Positions 7,625 to 17,177 are shown, counted from the first letter of the stretch. The stretch is DNA of 64,000 nt from Amycolatopsis lurida (GCF_900105055.1 NZ_FNTA01000004.1:2635501-2699500), one strand, 5' to 3'. Program-made: numbers and translations. Notes: generated by a model not told the origin, from the sequence alone.

Positions 7625-8917
7625 GTGAAGCGCTGGCTCAAGATGGCTGCGGGCGCCGCCGCCATCACCCTCGCGACGGCGGGCTGCGCCGGTTCCGGCA
7701 GTGGCGACAGCACGAATTCGAGCGCTCCGGCCTCGAATGGCACGCTCACGGTCTGGCTCATGACCGGGACCGCCCCGGAAGCCCTGACGAACTCGCTCCA
7801 CAAGGAATTCGAAGACGCGCACCCCGGCGTCAAGGTCAAGTACGAGATCCAGCAGTGGAACGGCATCCAGCAGAAGCTGACCACGGCGCTGGCGAGTGAC
7901 AACCCGCCGGACGTGATCGAGCTGGGCAACACCCAGACCCCCGCGTTCGCGAACCAGGGCGTGCTCGCCGACCTCACCTCGAGCGTCGGCGACTTCAACG
8001 GCGCCCAGTGGCTCCAGGGCCTCAAGGCCTCTGGCGAATTCGACGGCAAGACCTACGGCGTCCCGTTCTACGCGGCCAACCGTGAGGTCATCTACCGCAA
8101 GGACATGTTCGAGCAGGCCGGTGTCACCGCGACGCCGAAGACGCGCGCGGAATGGCTCGACGCGATCACCAAGCTCAAGGCCAAGTTCGGCAGCGACCCC
8201 GAGTTCCAGGCCCTCTACCACCCCGGCCAGAACTGGTACGAGCTGCTGTCCTACATCTGGGACGAGGGCGGCGACATCGCCCAGGCCAACGGGAAGTCCT
8301 TCAAGTCGACCCTGGACACCCCTCAGGCGAAGGCCGGGCTCGAGTTCTACAAGCAGCTCACCGAGGCTTCGGGCACCAAGGCCCCGAAGGACGCCGACGA
8401 GGCCACCCCGCAGCAGGCCGGTATCTACGGCGCGGGCAAGGTCGCGATGATGATCGGCGTCCCGGGCGAGGTCGACACCGCGGCGAAGACCGACCCGTCG
8501 ATCAAGGAGAAGTCGGCCGCCTTCCCGATCCCGGGCAAGACCGCCGGCAAGTCGGCCCCGGTCTTCCTCGGCGGCTCGAACCTGGTCATCCCGGCCAACA
8601 GCAAGAACGCGGCCGCGGCCAAGGACTACGTCAAGCTGTTCTCCACCCCGAAGTACCAGACCGAGCTGGCCAAGGCCGGTTACGTCCCCGGTACCTCGAC
8701 CGACGTGTCCGCGCTCGACGCGAACCCGCTCACCAAGGTCATGGCCGAGGCGTCCAAGAACGGCCGCGCCGTGCCGACCAGCCCCAAGTGGGGTGACGTC
8801 GAATCCGGTCAGAACCCGATCAAGGACATGCTGACCGCCTACCTGACCGGAACCAAGACGCTCGACCAGGCGACCGCCGACGCCAACGCAGCGCTCGACA
8901 AGCTCATCGGCGGATGA
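7625..8917 (+). CDS. dasA: Chitobiose-type sugar-binding lipoprotein of an ABC importer
   Basis: A 430-residue extracellular binding protein of the family-1 (CUT1) type. The lipoprotein signal peptide has lipobox ATAGC with Cys21 as the anchoring residue, followed by a Ser/Gly/Asn linker; the mature part begins GTLTVWLM and has the typical LASDNPPDVIELGN segment. The GTG at 7625 is preceded by AAAGGA. It captures the sugar outside the membrane for the permeases encoded immediately downstream (4-base ATGA overlap). The chitobiose assignment rests on the dre-like sites, the following hexosaminidase and the order of genes, not on visible binding residues. Confidence 0.82.
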   Translation: MKRWLKMAAGAAAITLATAGCAGSGSGDSTNSSAPASNGTLTVWLMTGTAPEALTNSLHKEFEDAHPGVKVKYEIQQWNGIQQKLTTALASDNPPDVIELGNTQTPAFANQGVLADLTSSVGDFNGAQWLQGLKASGEFDGKTYGVPFYAANREVIYRKDMFEQAGVTATPKTRAEWLDAITKLKAKFGSDPEFQALYHPGQNWYELLSYIWDEGGDIAQANGKSFKSTLDTPQAKAGLEFYKQLTEASGTKAPKDADEATPQQAGIYGAGKVAMMIGVPGEVDTAAKTDPSIKEKSAAFPIPGKTAGKSAPVFLGGSNLVIPANSKNAAAAKDYVKLFSTPKYQTELAKAGYVPGTSTDVSALDANPLTKVMAEASKNGRAVPTSPKWGDVESGQNPIKDMLTAYLTGTKTLDQATADANAALDKLIGG

Positions 8918-9900
8918 CCACGACCGAAGATGTGACGATGCCGGCGGGGGCCACCCCGCCGGCATCGCCGCGCATCAAGCCGCCGAAGTCCACCCGGCGC
9001 CTCCGTCTCGGCGAACGGACGGCGCCGTACCTGTTGATCCTTCCCGCGCTGATCGCGATCCTGGCCCTGCTGGGGTGGCCGACGCTGCAACTGGTCGGGA
9101 TCAGCCTCCGCAAGCTCGACCTCCGTGAGCTGGTCTCCGGAGAGATGGTCTGGGTCGGGTTCGAGAATTTCTCCGCGATCCTGTCCGACCCCGAATTCTG
9201 GGAGATCACCGTCCGCACGCTGGTGTTCACCGCCGCGGTCGTGATCACCACCCTGCTGCTCGCGCTGTTCATGGCGTTGCTGATGCGGCACCTCAACCCG
9301 GCGGTCCGGGTGATCCTGCAGGTCGCGCTGATCCTCGCGTGGGCAACGCCGGTGGTCGCGACCACCACGGTCTTCCAGTGGATCTTCGACCAGCAGTACG
9401 GGATCCTGAACAAGACGCTCGCGAAACTCGGCTTCGAGCAGTTCATCGGGCATTCCTGGTTCTCCACCGGCCCGAGCACGCTGACCGTCATCGGCCTGCT
9501 GGTCGTCTGGCAGGCCGTGCCGTTCGTGGCCTTCACGCTGTACGCCGGGCTGCTCGGCGTCCCGAAGGAGCAGTACGAGGCCGCGGGCATCGACGGCGCG
9601 AACGCCTGGCAGGCGTTCTGGGCGGTCAGCTGGCCGGCGATCCGGCCGATCCTGACCATGGTCACGTTCCTGTCGGTCCTGTGGGACTTCAAGGTGTTCG
9701 CCCAGGTGTGGGCGATCCGTCAAGGCGGGCCGGACGGCGCCAGCACGACGCTGCCGGTCTACATGTACCTCAAGGGCCTCGCGGGCAATCACTTCGGCCT
9801 GGCGGCGACCGCCGCCCTGCTGATGATGCTCGTGCTGATCCTGCTCACCGCCCGGTACGTCCAGCTGCTGGTGCGCACGAAGGAGGCCGACCTGTCATGA
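8914..9900 (+). CDS. dasB: Sugar ABC transporter permease (MalF type)
   Basis: A 328-residue inner-membrane permease with about six helices, starting with YLLILPALIAILALL. The cytoplasmic EAA loop EQYEAAGIDGANAW (with the conserved G) contacts the ATPase. It overlaps dasA by ATGA and dasC by ATGA, indicating translational coupling. No ATPase gene is in the operon; das-type importers in actinomycetes share the general ATPase MsiK encoded elsewhere, which fits here. Confidence 0.9.
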   Translation: MTTTEDVTMPAGATPPASPRIKPPKSTRRLRLGERTAPYLLILPALIAILALLGWPTLQLVGISLRKLDLRELVSGEMVWVGFENFSAILSDPEFWEITVRTLVFTAAVVITTLLLALFMALLMRHLNPAVRVILQVALILAWATPVVATTTVFQWIFDQQYGILNKTLAKLGFEQFIGHSWFSTGPSTLTVIGLLVVWQAVPFVAFTLYAGLLGVPKEQYEAAGIDGANAWQAFWAVSWPAIRPILTMVTFLSVLWDFKVFAQVWAIRQGGPDGASTTLPVYMYLKGLAGNHFGLAATAALLMMLVLILLTARYVQLLVRTKEADLS

Positions 9901-10727
9901 GGAAGTCCCTGACCCAGCGGATCGGCCTCGGCACGCTCGGCGTGGTCGTGGCCGTCCTGTTCGTCTTCCCGACGTACTGGATGATCACCTCCTCGCTGAA
10001 GACACCGGGCCAGGTCCTTTCCCCGGACTACGACCTGATCCCGCTCTCGGTGACGTTCGACAACTTCGTCTCGGCGCTGACGAAGCCCGGCTTCGCCACG
10101 TACCTCACCAACAGCCTCATCGTCACGATCGGCGCGGTGCTGTGCTCGCTCTTCGCGGGTGTGCTGGCCGCGGTCCCCTTGTCCCGGATGCGGTTCCGCG
10201 GGCGCAAGGGGTTCCTGCTGCTGGTGCTCGTCGCTCAGCTGGCGCCGTTCGAAGCGCTGCTGATCCCGATGTACCTGCTGATGCGCGACGCCGGGCTGCT
10301 CAACCAGCTGCCTTCGCTGCTGCTGGTGTACTTCGCGGCGACGCTGCCCTTCACGTGCTGGATGCTCTACGGCTTCGTCAACGGCATCCCGTACGACCTC
10401 GAAGAGGCCGCGATGATCGACGGATGCAGCCGGGCGGGCGCCTTCCGCCGGGTGACGCTGCCGTTGCTCGCACCGGGACTGGTGACCACTTCGGTGTTCA
10501 GTTTCATCACCGCGTGGAACGAGTTCCTGTTCGCGTTCGTGTTCATGCGTGACCAGAACAAGCAGACGCTGCCGGTGTGGCTGTCCTCGTTCCGCACGGC
10601 GTTTTCCGTGGACTGGGGCGGCATCATGGCGGCGTCGGTCATCTACGCCGTGCCCGCACTGGTGTTCTTCATCATCGTTCAGCGCAAGCTCGTGTCCAAC
10701 CTGACCGCAGGCGCAGTGAAGGGGTAG
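9897..10727 (+). CDS. dasC: Sugar ABC transporter permease (MalG type)
   Basis: A 276-residue permease with six predicted helices and the EAA loop DLEEAAMIDGCSRAGAF followed by LPLLAPG. It pairs with the MalF-type partner to form the transmembrane channel. The start ATG at 9897 lies in a 4-base overlap with the preceding gene; longer in-frame starts are shadows inside dasB. The hexosaminidase gene begins 3 bases after its stop. Confidence 0.9.
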   Translation: MRKSLTQRIGLGTLGVVVAVLFVFPTYWMITSSLKTPGQVLSPDYDLIPLSVTFDNFVSALTKPGFATYLTNSLIVTIGAVLCSLFAGVLAAVPLSRMRFRGRKGFLLLVLVAQLAPFEALLIPMYLLMRDAGLLNQLPSLLLVYFAATLPFTCWMLYGFVNGIPYDLEEAAMIDGCSRAGAFRRVTLPLLAPGLVTTSVFSFITAWNEFLFAFVFMRDQNKQTLPVWLSSFRTAFSVDWGGIMAASVIYAVPALVFFIIVQRKLVSNLTAGAVKG

Positions 10728-10730
10728 TCC

Positions 10731-12176
10731 TTGTCTTCACCGGAAAAGCTCGCCGCATCCGTTCTCGTTTCGGGCTTCGACGGCACGACCGCGCCGGATT
10801 GGCTGCGCCGCAAGGTGGCCGACGGTCTCGGCGGCGCGATCCTGTTCGGCCGCAACGTGGTCGACGACGAGCAGGTGGCCGCGCTCAGCGCGCAGCTGCG
10901 GGCGGAACGGCCCGACGTGCTCGTCGGCATCGACGAGGAGGGTGGTGACGTCACCCGGCTCGACGTCGCCACCGGCTCGTTCGTCCCGGGACCGCTCGCA
11001 CTCGGCGCCGCGGACGACGTCGAGCTGACGACCGCGGTCGCGGCGGCGCTCGGCGAACGGCTGGCCGCGTGCGGGGTCACGATCAACTTCGCCCCGTGCG
11101 CGGATCTGACGCTCGCGGCGGAGGATCCCTCGATCGGGGTCCGGGCCTTCGGTTCGGATCCGCTGAAGGCGTCGCCGCATGTCGCGGCGTACATCACCGG
11201 CCTGCAGAAGTACGGCGTGGCCGCGTCGGCCAAGCATTTCCCCGGGCACGGGGCGGCGACCGACGATTCGCACCACGCCCTGCCGGTGCTGCCCAGGACC
11301 GAGGCGGAACTGCACGAGCTCGAACTCGTCCCGTTCAAGGCGGCGATCGCGGCCGGGGTGCGCGCGGTGATGACCGGGCACCTCGTCGTGCCCGCGTGGG
11401 GTGATCTGCCCGCGACGCTCAACCCGAAGGCGCTCACCGACGTCCTGCGCGGCGAACTCGGTTTCACCGGCGCGGTGGTCACCGACGCGCTCGACATGGG
11501 TGCCGTCGCCGGCGAACTCGGCAAGACCGAAGGGGTCGGCCGGGCGTCGGTGCGGGCGCTGATCGCCGGTGCCGACGCGCTGTGCCTCGGCGGTGTGTCG
11601 TTCGAAGAGGACGAGCTGAACCGGATCGCGGCGGTCATCGCGGCCGCCGTCGAGTCCGGTGAGCTGCCGCTGGAGCGGCTGGCCGAAGCGTCGGAGCGGG
11701 TCGCGGCGCTCGGTGCTCCGCCGGTGTCGACGCCGATCTCGCCGGTCGATCACCAGCTCGGGCTGGAGGCGGCGCGCAAGGCGCTGCGGATCCAGGGTTC
11801 GCCGAAGCTGGCGGGGCCGCCGCTGGTCATCGACATCGAGACCGAGCCGATCGTCGCGGCGGGCCCCATGCCGTGGGGGCTCGGCTCGCATCTGACCGAA
11901 CTCGTGCCCGGCACGCGGGCGCTCAAGGTCGGCGCGGACGGGATCGCGACCGCGATCGAGGCGGTCCACGGCGCCCGCGATCTCGTGATCGTGACGCGCG
12001 AGGCGCACCGGCACCCCGAGGTCCGCGAGTTCCTCGGCTGGCTGCGTGAGTCCACTGTGGACTACATCCGGGTCGAGACCGGCGTGCCGGGACCGGATTC
12101 GGGCGACGGCCCGCGGATCGACACGTTCAGCGGGTCCTACGTCAGCCTCCGCGCCGCCGCGGAGTACCTGGCCTGA
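10731..12176 (+). CDS. GH3 beta-N-acetylhexosaminidase (NagZ-like fold)
   Basis: A 481-residue cytoplasmic enzyme without a signal peptide. It has the GH3 NagZ-type loop KHFPGHGAATDDSHH, holding the His general acid/base, and TDALDMGAV with the likely nucleophile Asp. The C-terminal part (about 130 residues) is an extra domain. It should remove terminal N-acetylglucosamine from imported chito-oligosaccharides, matching its place as the last gene of the das operon (TTG start 3 bases after dasC, with AAGGGG upstream). Peptidoglycan fragments are a possible alternative substrate. Confidence 0.85.
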   Translation: MSSPEKLAASVLVSGFDGTTAPDWLRRKVADGLGGAILFGRNVVDDEQVAALSAQLRAERPDVLVGIDEEGGDVTRLDVATGSFVPGPLALGAADDVELTTAVAAALGERLAACGVTINFAPCADLTLAAEDPSIGVRAFGSDPLKASPHVAAYITGLQKYGVAASAKHFPGHGAATDDSHHALPVLPRTEAELHELELVPFKAAIAAGVRAVMTGHLVVPAWGDLPATLNPKALTDVLRGELGFTGAVVTDALDMGAVAGELGKTEGVGRASVRALIAGADALCLGGVSFEEDELNRIAAVIAAAVESGELPLERLAEASERVAALGAPPVSTPISPVDHQLGLEAARKALRIQGSPKLAGPPLVIDIETEPIVAAGPMPWGLGSHLTELVPGTRALKVGADGIATAIEAVHGARDLVIVTREAHRHPEVREFLGWLRESTVDYIRVETGVPGPDSGDGPRIDTFSGSYVSLRAAAEYLA

Positions 12177-12179
12177 AAG

Positions 12180-12232
12180 TACGTGAAGGCCCCCTTCACT
12201 GCGCCTAGCGCAATGAAGGGGGCCTTCACGTA
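12180..12232. terminator. Hairpin after the das operon, GTGAAGGCCCCCTTC family
   Basis: A 24-bp stem with a CCTAG loop and one mismatch, beginning 4 bases after the GH3 stop. Almost identical in sequence to the hairpin at 794-852. Confidence 0.8.
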
Positions 12233-12364
12233 TTTCGGTTGCGGTGCCGGAGCAGGAGTGTTGTAGTCGGGAAGACCGGTTCCCGGCCCAGGAGATGATC
12301 GTCTTGCGAGTGTCCACGTCCTTCCATCAGGTAATTCCCGCCTACCTCGAGGACATGACCACTC

Positions 12365-14284
12365 GTGAAGAACCTCAATCTGGGAATTCTGGCGCATGTT
12401 GACGCCGGGAAGACGAGCCTGACCGAGCGGCTGTTGCACACCGCCGGGATCATCGGTGAACTGGGCAGCGTCGACGACGGCAGCACGCAGACCGACACGC
12501 TGGCGCTCGAACGCGCTCGCGGCATCACCATCAAGGCGGCCGTGGTCTCGTTCGCCCTCGGCGACGTCACCGTCAACCTGATCGACACCCCCGGCCACCC
12601 CGATTTCATCGCCGAGGTCGAACGCGCGCTCGGCGTGCTCGACGGCGCCGTCCTGGTGCTTTCGGCGGTCGAAGGCGTCCAGGCGCAGACCCGTGTCCTG
12701 ATGCGGACGCTACGAAGGCTGGGCATTCCGGTGCTGCTGTTCGTGAACAAACTGGACCGCCGGGGAGCCGATCCCGGCAGGGTGTTCCGGGAGGTCACCG
12801 CGAAGCTCACGCCGTCGGCGATCGCGATGGACCCGATGGACCTCGATCAGGTGATCGACCTCCTGGCGACCCTCGACGAGGGCTTCCTCACCGAGTACCT
12901 CACGGCCCCGGACGCGTTCACGCCGCCGCGACTCCGCGCCGAACTGACGGTGAAAGTCGCCGAAGGTCTCGCTCATCCGGTCTACTTCGGCTCCGCGATC
13001 ACCGGCGCCGGGATCGACGCGCTCCGCGATGGCATCGAGAACCTTTTGCCCGCCGGGGAAAGTGCCGTCGACGGGCCACTGTCCGGCACGGTGTTCAAGG
13101 TCGAGCGCGCGCCGGGCGGCGAGAAGATCGCCTACGTGCGGCTGTTCTCCGGCAGCGTCTCCGTGCGCGAGAAGGTCCCGCTCGGGGACGGCGAAGGCAA
13201 GGTCACCGCGATCAGCGTCTTCGAAAACGGCTCGGCCGTGCCGTCGGGATCGGTCGGCGCCGGGCGGATCGCGAAGCTCTCCGGGCTCGACGTCCGGGTC
13301 GGCGACATGCTCGGGGCCCGGACCCGAGGGTGGGAAGGACTGTTCTCGCCGCCCACGCTGGCAACCGTCGTCTCGCCGGTGCGTCCGTCCGATCGCGGGC
13401 CGCTGCACCAGGCGCTCACCCGGCTGGCCGAGCAGGACCCCCTGATCGGGCTGCGGCACGACGAGGTCCGCCAGGAGACTTCCGTTTCGTTGTACGGAGA
13501 AGTGCAGAAGGAGGTCATACAGGCGACGCTCGCGGACGAGTACGGCCTCGGCGTCACGTTCAGTGAGACGACGACGATCTGCGTCGAGCACGTCTCCGGC
13601 ACCGGGTCGGCCGCCGAACTCATCGGCAAGGCACCGAATCCCTTTCTGGCGACGGTCGGGCTCCGGGTCGGACCGGGGTCGCCCGGAAGCGGGATCTCGT
13701 TCCGGCTGGAGGTCGAACTCGGCTCCATGCCGTATTCCTTCGTCAAAGCCGTGGAGGAAACGGTGAAGGAGACGCTGCGCGAGGGCCTCCACGGCTGGGA
13801 GGTGCTCGATTGCGTGGTGACGATGACGCATTCGGGCTACTACGCCCGGCAAAGCCATGCGCACGGCACCTTCGACAAGAGCATGTCCAGCACCGCGGGC
13901 GACTTCCGCGACCTGACGCCGTTGGTGCTGATGGCGGCGCTGCGCGAGGCCGGGACGACCGTGCACGAACCGATGCACCGGTTCGTCCTCCAGGCCCCGG
14001 CCGACACCCTCGGTCCGGTCACCGCCCTGCTGACGCAGGCTCGTGCCGTCCCGCGCACGACGGTCACGAAAGCCGGGACGGCGGAGCTGGAAGGCGAGAT
14101 CCCGGCGGTGAAAACCCATGAGGTGCATCGGTTCCTGCCCTCGGCGACCCGGGGCGAAGGCACGATGGAGACCGCGTTCCACGGCTACCGGCCTGTCCGG
14201 GGTGCCGCGCCGACTCGGTCGAGGACCGATCACAACCCGTTGAACCGCAAGGAATACCTGCTACACGTGCTGCGGCGCGTCTGA
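12365..14284 (+). CDS. OtrA/TetM-type ribosomal protection GTPase
   Basis: A 639-residue EF-G-like translational GTPase. G1 AHVDAGKT (residues 10-17), G3 DTPGH (74-78) and G4 NKLD (128-131) are intact, and the length equals the OtrA/TetM class, shorter than EF-G. The class removes tetracycline from the ribosomal A site with GTP hydrolysis. The GTG at 12365 has GAGGA 11 bases upstream. The 130-base leader contains a small hairpin (12268-12285). No tetracycline pathway genes are visible, so this is an intrinsic resistance-type gene or an uncharacterised ribosome factor. Confidence 0.85.
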   Translation: MKNLNLGILAHVDAGKTSLTERLLHTAGIIGELGSVDDGSTQTDTLALERARGITIKAAVVSFALGDVTVNLIDTPGHPDFIAEVERALGVLDGAVLVLSAVEGVQAQTRVLMRTLRRLGIPVLLFVNKLDRRGADPGRVFREVTAKLTPSAIAMDPMDLDQVIDLLATLDEGFLTEYLTAPDAFTPPRLRAELTVKVAEGLAHPVYFGSAITGAGIDALRDGIENLLPAGESAVDGPLSGTVFKVERAPGGEKIAYVRLFSGSVSVREKVPLGDGEGKVTAISVFENGSAVPSGSVGAGRIAKLSGLDVRVGDMLGARTRGWEGLFSPPTLATVVSPVRPSDRGPLHQALTRLAEQDPLIGLRHDEVRQETSVSLYGEVQKEVIQATLADEYGLGVTFSETTTICVEHVSGTGSAAELIGKAPNPFLATVGLRVGPGSPGSGISFRLEVELGSMPYSFVKAVEETVKETLREGLHGWEVLDCVVTMTHSGYYARQSHAHGTFDKSMSSTAGDFRDLTPLVLMAALREAGTTVHEPMHRFVLQAPADTLGPVTALLTQARAVPRTTVTKAGTAELEGEIPAVKTHEVHRFLPSATRGEGTMETAFHGYRPVRGAAPTRSRTDHNPLNRKEYLLHVLRRV

Positions 14285-14299
14285 GGAACGGAGAGCGAC

Positions 14300-15265
14300 A
14301 TGGTTTCACGGCTCGGAGTCAGGATTCCCCGCGAACTGCCCGCCGCCCGGCTGACCGGCCTCGCCCGGCGCGCGGAACAGGAGGGCCTGGACGAGGTCTG
14401 GATCGTCGAGGACTGCTTCTACGCGGGCGGGATCGCGACGGCGTCCGCGGTGCTGGCGGCGACCGAGAAGATCACCCTCGGCATCGGCATCATGCCCGCC
14501 GTGGCGCGGAACCCGGCCATCGCGGCGATGGAGATCGCGGCGCTGGCGGAGCTGTACCCGGGGCGGCTGATCGCCGGGTTCGGGCACGGCGTCCCGAGCT
14601 GGATGCGGCAGATCGACGCGTGGCCGAAGTCGGCGCTGACCGCCTTCGAGGAGACGCTGACGGTGCTGCGGCGGCTACTGGCGGGTGAGCGCGTTTCCTT
14701 CGAGGGTAAGCATGTCCGGCTCGACGAGGTCGAGCTGGAGTTCCCGCCCGCGCTGCCGCCGAAGCTCATCGCCGGCGTCCGCGGCCCGAAGTCGCTCGCG
14801 GCGGCGGGCCGGGTCGCCGACGGGACACTGCTCGCCGAACCGGCGACACCGGAGTACGTCCGCGCGACGCGGGACCTCATCGGCGTCGAAGGTCATACGA
14901 TCGCCACCTACAACTGGCTCGCCCTAGACGCCGATCCCGAACGGGCCCGCGAGCGCGCCAGGGCCGACGTCGCTTCCGCGATCGGGCCGAACTCGGGCCC
15001 GGCGCTGGAACCGCTGGACTTCGGCGCCGAACTGCTGGCCGAGGTCGCCGCCGTGAACGGTGACCGGACGGAACTGGCGCGGCGGTTGCGGCCCGAGTGG
15101 ATCGACCGGCTGAGCATCAGCGGGCCGCTCGACCGCTGTGTCGAGCAGATCCGCGCGCTGTACGCGGCCGGGACCGAATCCGTCATCCTCCTCCCCTTGC
15201 TCGGCGAGCCGGAGGAGGAGTCCTTCGCCGCGGCGGGCCGGATGGCTTCGGCCCTGCGCGGCTGA
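14300..15265 (+). CDS. LLM-class (luciferase-like) F420/FMN-dependent oxidoreductase
   Basis: A 321-residue TIM-barrel protein with LLM signatures: EVWIVEDCFYAGG, KITLGIGIMPAVARNP (the non-prolyl cis peptide strand), YPGRLIAGFGHG and PPKLIAGVRGPKSLAAAGRVADG. Relatives such as F420-dependent methylenetetrahydromethanopterin-reductase-like proteins use F420H2 or FMNH2. The gene starts 15 bases after the OtrA-like gene, with GGAG before the ATG, so the two may be cotranscribed. A role in tetracycline modification is tempting but unsupported. Substrate unknown. Confidence 0.82.
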   Translation: MVSRLGVRIPRELPAARLTGLARRAEQEGLDEVWIVEDCFYAGGIATASAVLAATEKITLGIGIMPAVARNPAIAAMEIAALAELYPGRLIAGFGHGVPSWMRQIDAWPKSALTAFEETLTVLRRLLAGERVSFEGKHVRLDEVELEFPPALPPKLIAGVRGPKSLAAAGRVADGTLLAEPATPEYVRATRDLIGVEGHTIATYNWLALDADPERARERARADVASAIGPNSGPALEPLDFGAELLAEVAAVNGDRTELARRLRPEWIDRLSISGPLDRCVEQIRALYAAGTESVILLPLLGEPEEESFAAAGRMASALRG

Positions 15266-15276
15266 TCCGACCGCGT

Positions 15277-16146
15277 TCAGTCCTCTGAACGCGGCCGGGC
15301 CTCGAGGGCCTTGACGACGGCGACCATGTCCTCCGCGCCGAAGCCGAGCCGCGCGGTTTCGGCGTAGAGCGCTCGCGACGCCTCGATCAGCGGCAACTCG
15401 AGTCCCGCCTCCCTCGCCGCGGCCGCGATCAGCTCGACATTGGCCAGGACGTTCGCGATCGAGGCCTGCGGCGCGAAATCCTCCTCGACGAGCTTGAGCG
15501 CCTTGACCCGCAGGATCGGGCTGGCCAGCTGTCCCGCGCCGAGGACGTCGGCGAGCAGGCCGGGATCGAGTCCGTAGGCCCGGGCGAAACGCACGGTCTC
15601 GGCCAGACTGGTCACGACCGCGGTCAGATGCACGTTGACCGCGAGCTTCATCAGAAGCCCGTTGGGCACCGGCCCGCAGTACACGGTTTCCCGGCACATC
15701 GGCGCGAACAGCTCGCGTACCTCGTCGATCGTGCCGGGATCCCCCGCGAGCATCGCGACCAGCTCCCCCGCCTCCGCCGGGATCCGCGAGCCGGAGACCG
15801 GCGCCTCCACGTACTTCGCCCCGGCCGCGAGGAGCTCGGTTTCGAGGCCGCGGGAATGCCTCGGCGCCGTCGTTCCCATGTGGACGATCGTGCGGCCCGC
15901 CACCCGGCCGGCGAACGCGGGCCCGCCGCGATCGAGCACGGCGTCGACGGCGTCCGCGTCCTTGAGCATCAGGACCACGACGTCGCACCGCGCGAAGAGC
16001 TCGGCGACGTCCTCGGCCGCCTCGGCCACTGCTTTGCCCGGAGTGCGATTCCAGACGAGCAACGGGATTCCGGCCCGCGCCAGGTTCAGTGCCATCGGCT
16101 CGCCCATACTGCCCAGCCCGGCGAAACCGACTCGCGAGATACCCAT
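15277..16146 (-). CDS. 3-Hydroxyisobutyrate-dehydrogenase-family NAD(P) reductase
   Basis: A 289-residue protein with an N-terminal Rossmann motif (GFAGLGSMGEPMALNL), the VEAPVSGSR substrate motif and the catalytic Lys region GLLMKLAVN, where Lys is the general acid. It belongs to the beta-hydroxyacid dehydrogenase family (3-hydroxyisobutyrate, tartronate semialdehyde or glyoxylate/succinic semialdehyde reductases). The ATG at 16146 directly precedes the Rossmann fold; longer in-frame starts run into low-quality sequence. It converges on the LLM gene with an 11-base gap. Exact substrate not readable. Confidence 0.85.
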   Translation of the reverse strand: MGISRVGFAGLGSMGEPMALNLARAGIPLLVWNRTPGKAVAEAAEDVAELFARCDVVVLMLKDADAVDAVLDRGGPAFAGRVAGRTIVHMGTTAPRHSRGLETELLAAGAKYVEAPVSGSRIPAEAGELVAMLAGDPGTIDEVRELFAPMCRETVYCGPVPNGLLMKLAVNVHLTAVVTSLAETVRFARAYGLDPGLLADVLGAGQLASPILRVKALKLVEEDFAPQASIANVLANVELIAAAAREAGLELPLIEASRALYAETARLGFGAEDMVAVVKALEARPRSED

Positions 16147-16307
16147 GGCCTTACTGTGCGGCACGGCCGGGGCCCGGTGTGGCCGGTGCGACGATCGCGG
16201 CGGAAATCGCGAGGAATGGGCTAGGCACGGAGTGTCACAGCACGCCCGGCCGGAGCGACCGGCACCGCACCAGGCCGCGGCACCCTGCCGCCCCTGCCCC
16301 TCTGATG

Positions 16308-16360
16308 GTTGCGAAAGCCACTTTCGCAACCATCAACGTTGCGAAAGTGGCTTTCGCAAC
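16308..16360. terminator. Doubly nested palindrome (two 23-base arms that are each hairpins)
   Basis: The 23-base segments at 16308-16330 and 16338-16360 (core GTTGCGAAAG...CTTTCGCAAC) are exact reverse complements separated by CATCAAC. Each segment is itself a palindrome around a 3-base centre. The RNA can thus fold as one long stem or two short ones. It follows the GNAT gene on the minus strand and probably terminates it. Confidence 0.65.
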
Positions 16361-16385
16361 ACCGGCGACGGCCGGGACCACCGGC

Positions 16386-17123
16386 TCAGAACGGGTGCTC
16401 CATCCACACGTTCGCCTCCACGTACACCCCGCAGTCCCGCTCGACGTTCGCGTGCACCGGCGCGATGCCGCCCGGGATCACGTTGTCGCCGTCGGCGAGT
16501 TTCACCCCGGTCCACTCGTGCCAGTCCGCGATCGAGCCGGAAATCGTCACCGCGAACGGGCACACCTTGATCATCCGCGCGCCGAGCCGTTCGTGGGTGC
16601 GCAGCCAGCGGTCGGCGAACAGCCCGTCCTCACGCCGCCGGACGGCGTACTCCTCCATGGGCACGTCGGGTTCGTCCTCCTTGCCGATCGGGCGCACGGA
16701 GACGATCAGCCGCTTCAGCCCCGTCTCGGCCGCGCGCGCCTTCAGTGCCTTGAGCATCGGCGCGGACAGGCCCGTCCCGCGCATCCGCGGCGCCACAACG
16801 ACTTCGAGCGCGCACAGGGTGTCCGGCACGCGGCCGTCCATGAGGTCCTGCGCGGCCCACTGGATCGCCTCGTCCCAGCCGTGCGCGGGCAGTTCGCGGC
16901 GGTCCTCGGCCGGAAAGGTCAACGGGACCGACAGCGCCCGCGCGATCGGTTCGCCGTCGTCGTCCAGCGCGATCAGGAAGTACCGGGACCAGTGGCGCAG
17001 GAACCGTTCCGCGGTGATCATCTTGCCGCTGAACCCGGCGTAGATGAACTCACCGCCGACATCGCCGAGGTTCAGCGCGGGTTCGAGGAGGTCGGGACGG
17101 GACGCAAGATCGACGATTCGCAT
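16386..17123 (-). CDS. GNAT-family N-acetyltransferase
   Basis: A 245-residue protein with GNAT features: CALEVVVAPRMRGTGLSAPM is motif A with a Q/RxxGxG-like acetyl-CoA loop (RMRGTG), followed by a helix and KRLIVSVRP. The rest of the chain is longer than a minimal GNAT, with an N-terminal helical part (residues 1-80). Acceptor unknown. It stands alone between the glycosyltransferase gene upstream and the nested palindrome downstream. Confidence 0.75.
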   Translation of the reverse strand: MRIVDLASRPDLLEPALNLGDVGGEFIYAGFSGKMITAERFLRHWSRYFLIALDDDGEPIARALSVPLTFPAEDRRELPAHGWDEAIQWAAQDLMDGRVPDTLCALEVVVAPRMRGTGLSAPMLKALKARAAETGLKRLIVSVRPIGKEDEPDVPMEEYAVRRREDGLFADRWLRTHERLGARMIKVCPFAVTISGSIADWHEWTGVKLADGDNVIPGGIAPVHANVERDCGVYVEANVWMEHPF

Positions 17124-17177
17124 GCCGCCAAGTCAAGCGAGCCGATGACCGGCCCGATAGCTGCTTCCGGGCGATGA

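Noticed and set aside
12355..12402. Short leader peptide starting at ATG 12355 before the OtrA-like gene
   Set aside because: A 15-codon frame overlaps the real start; spacing to GAGGA is too short (1 base) and it is not a typical attenuator peptide.
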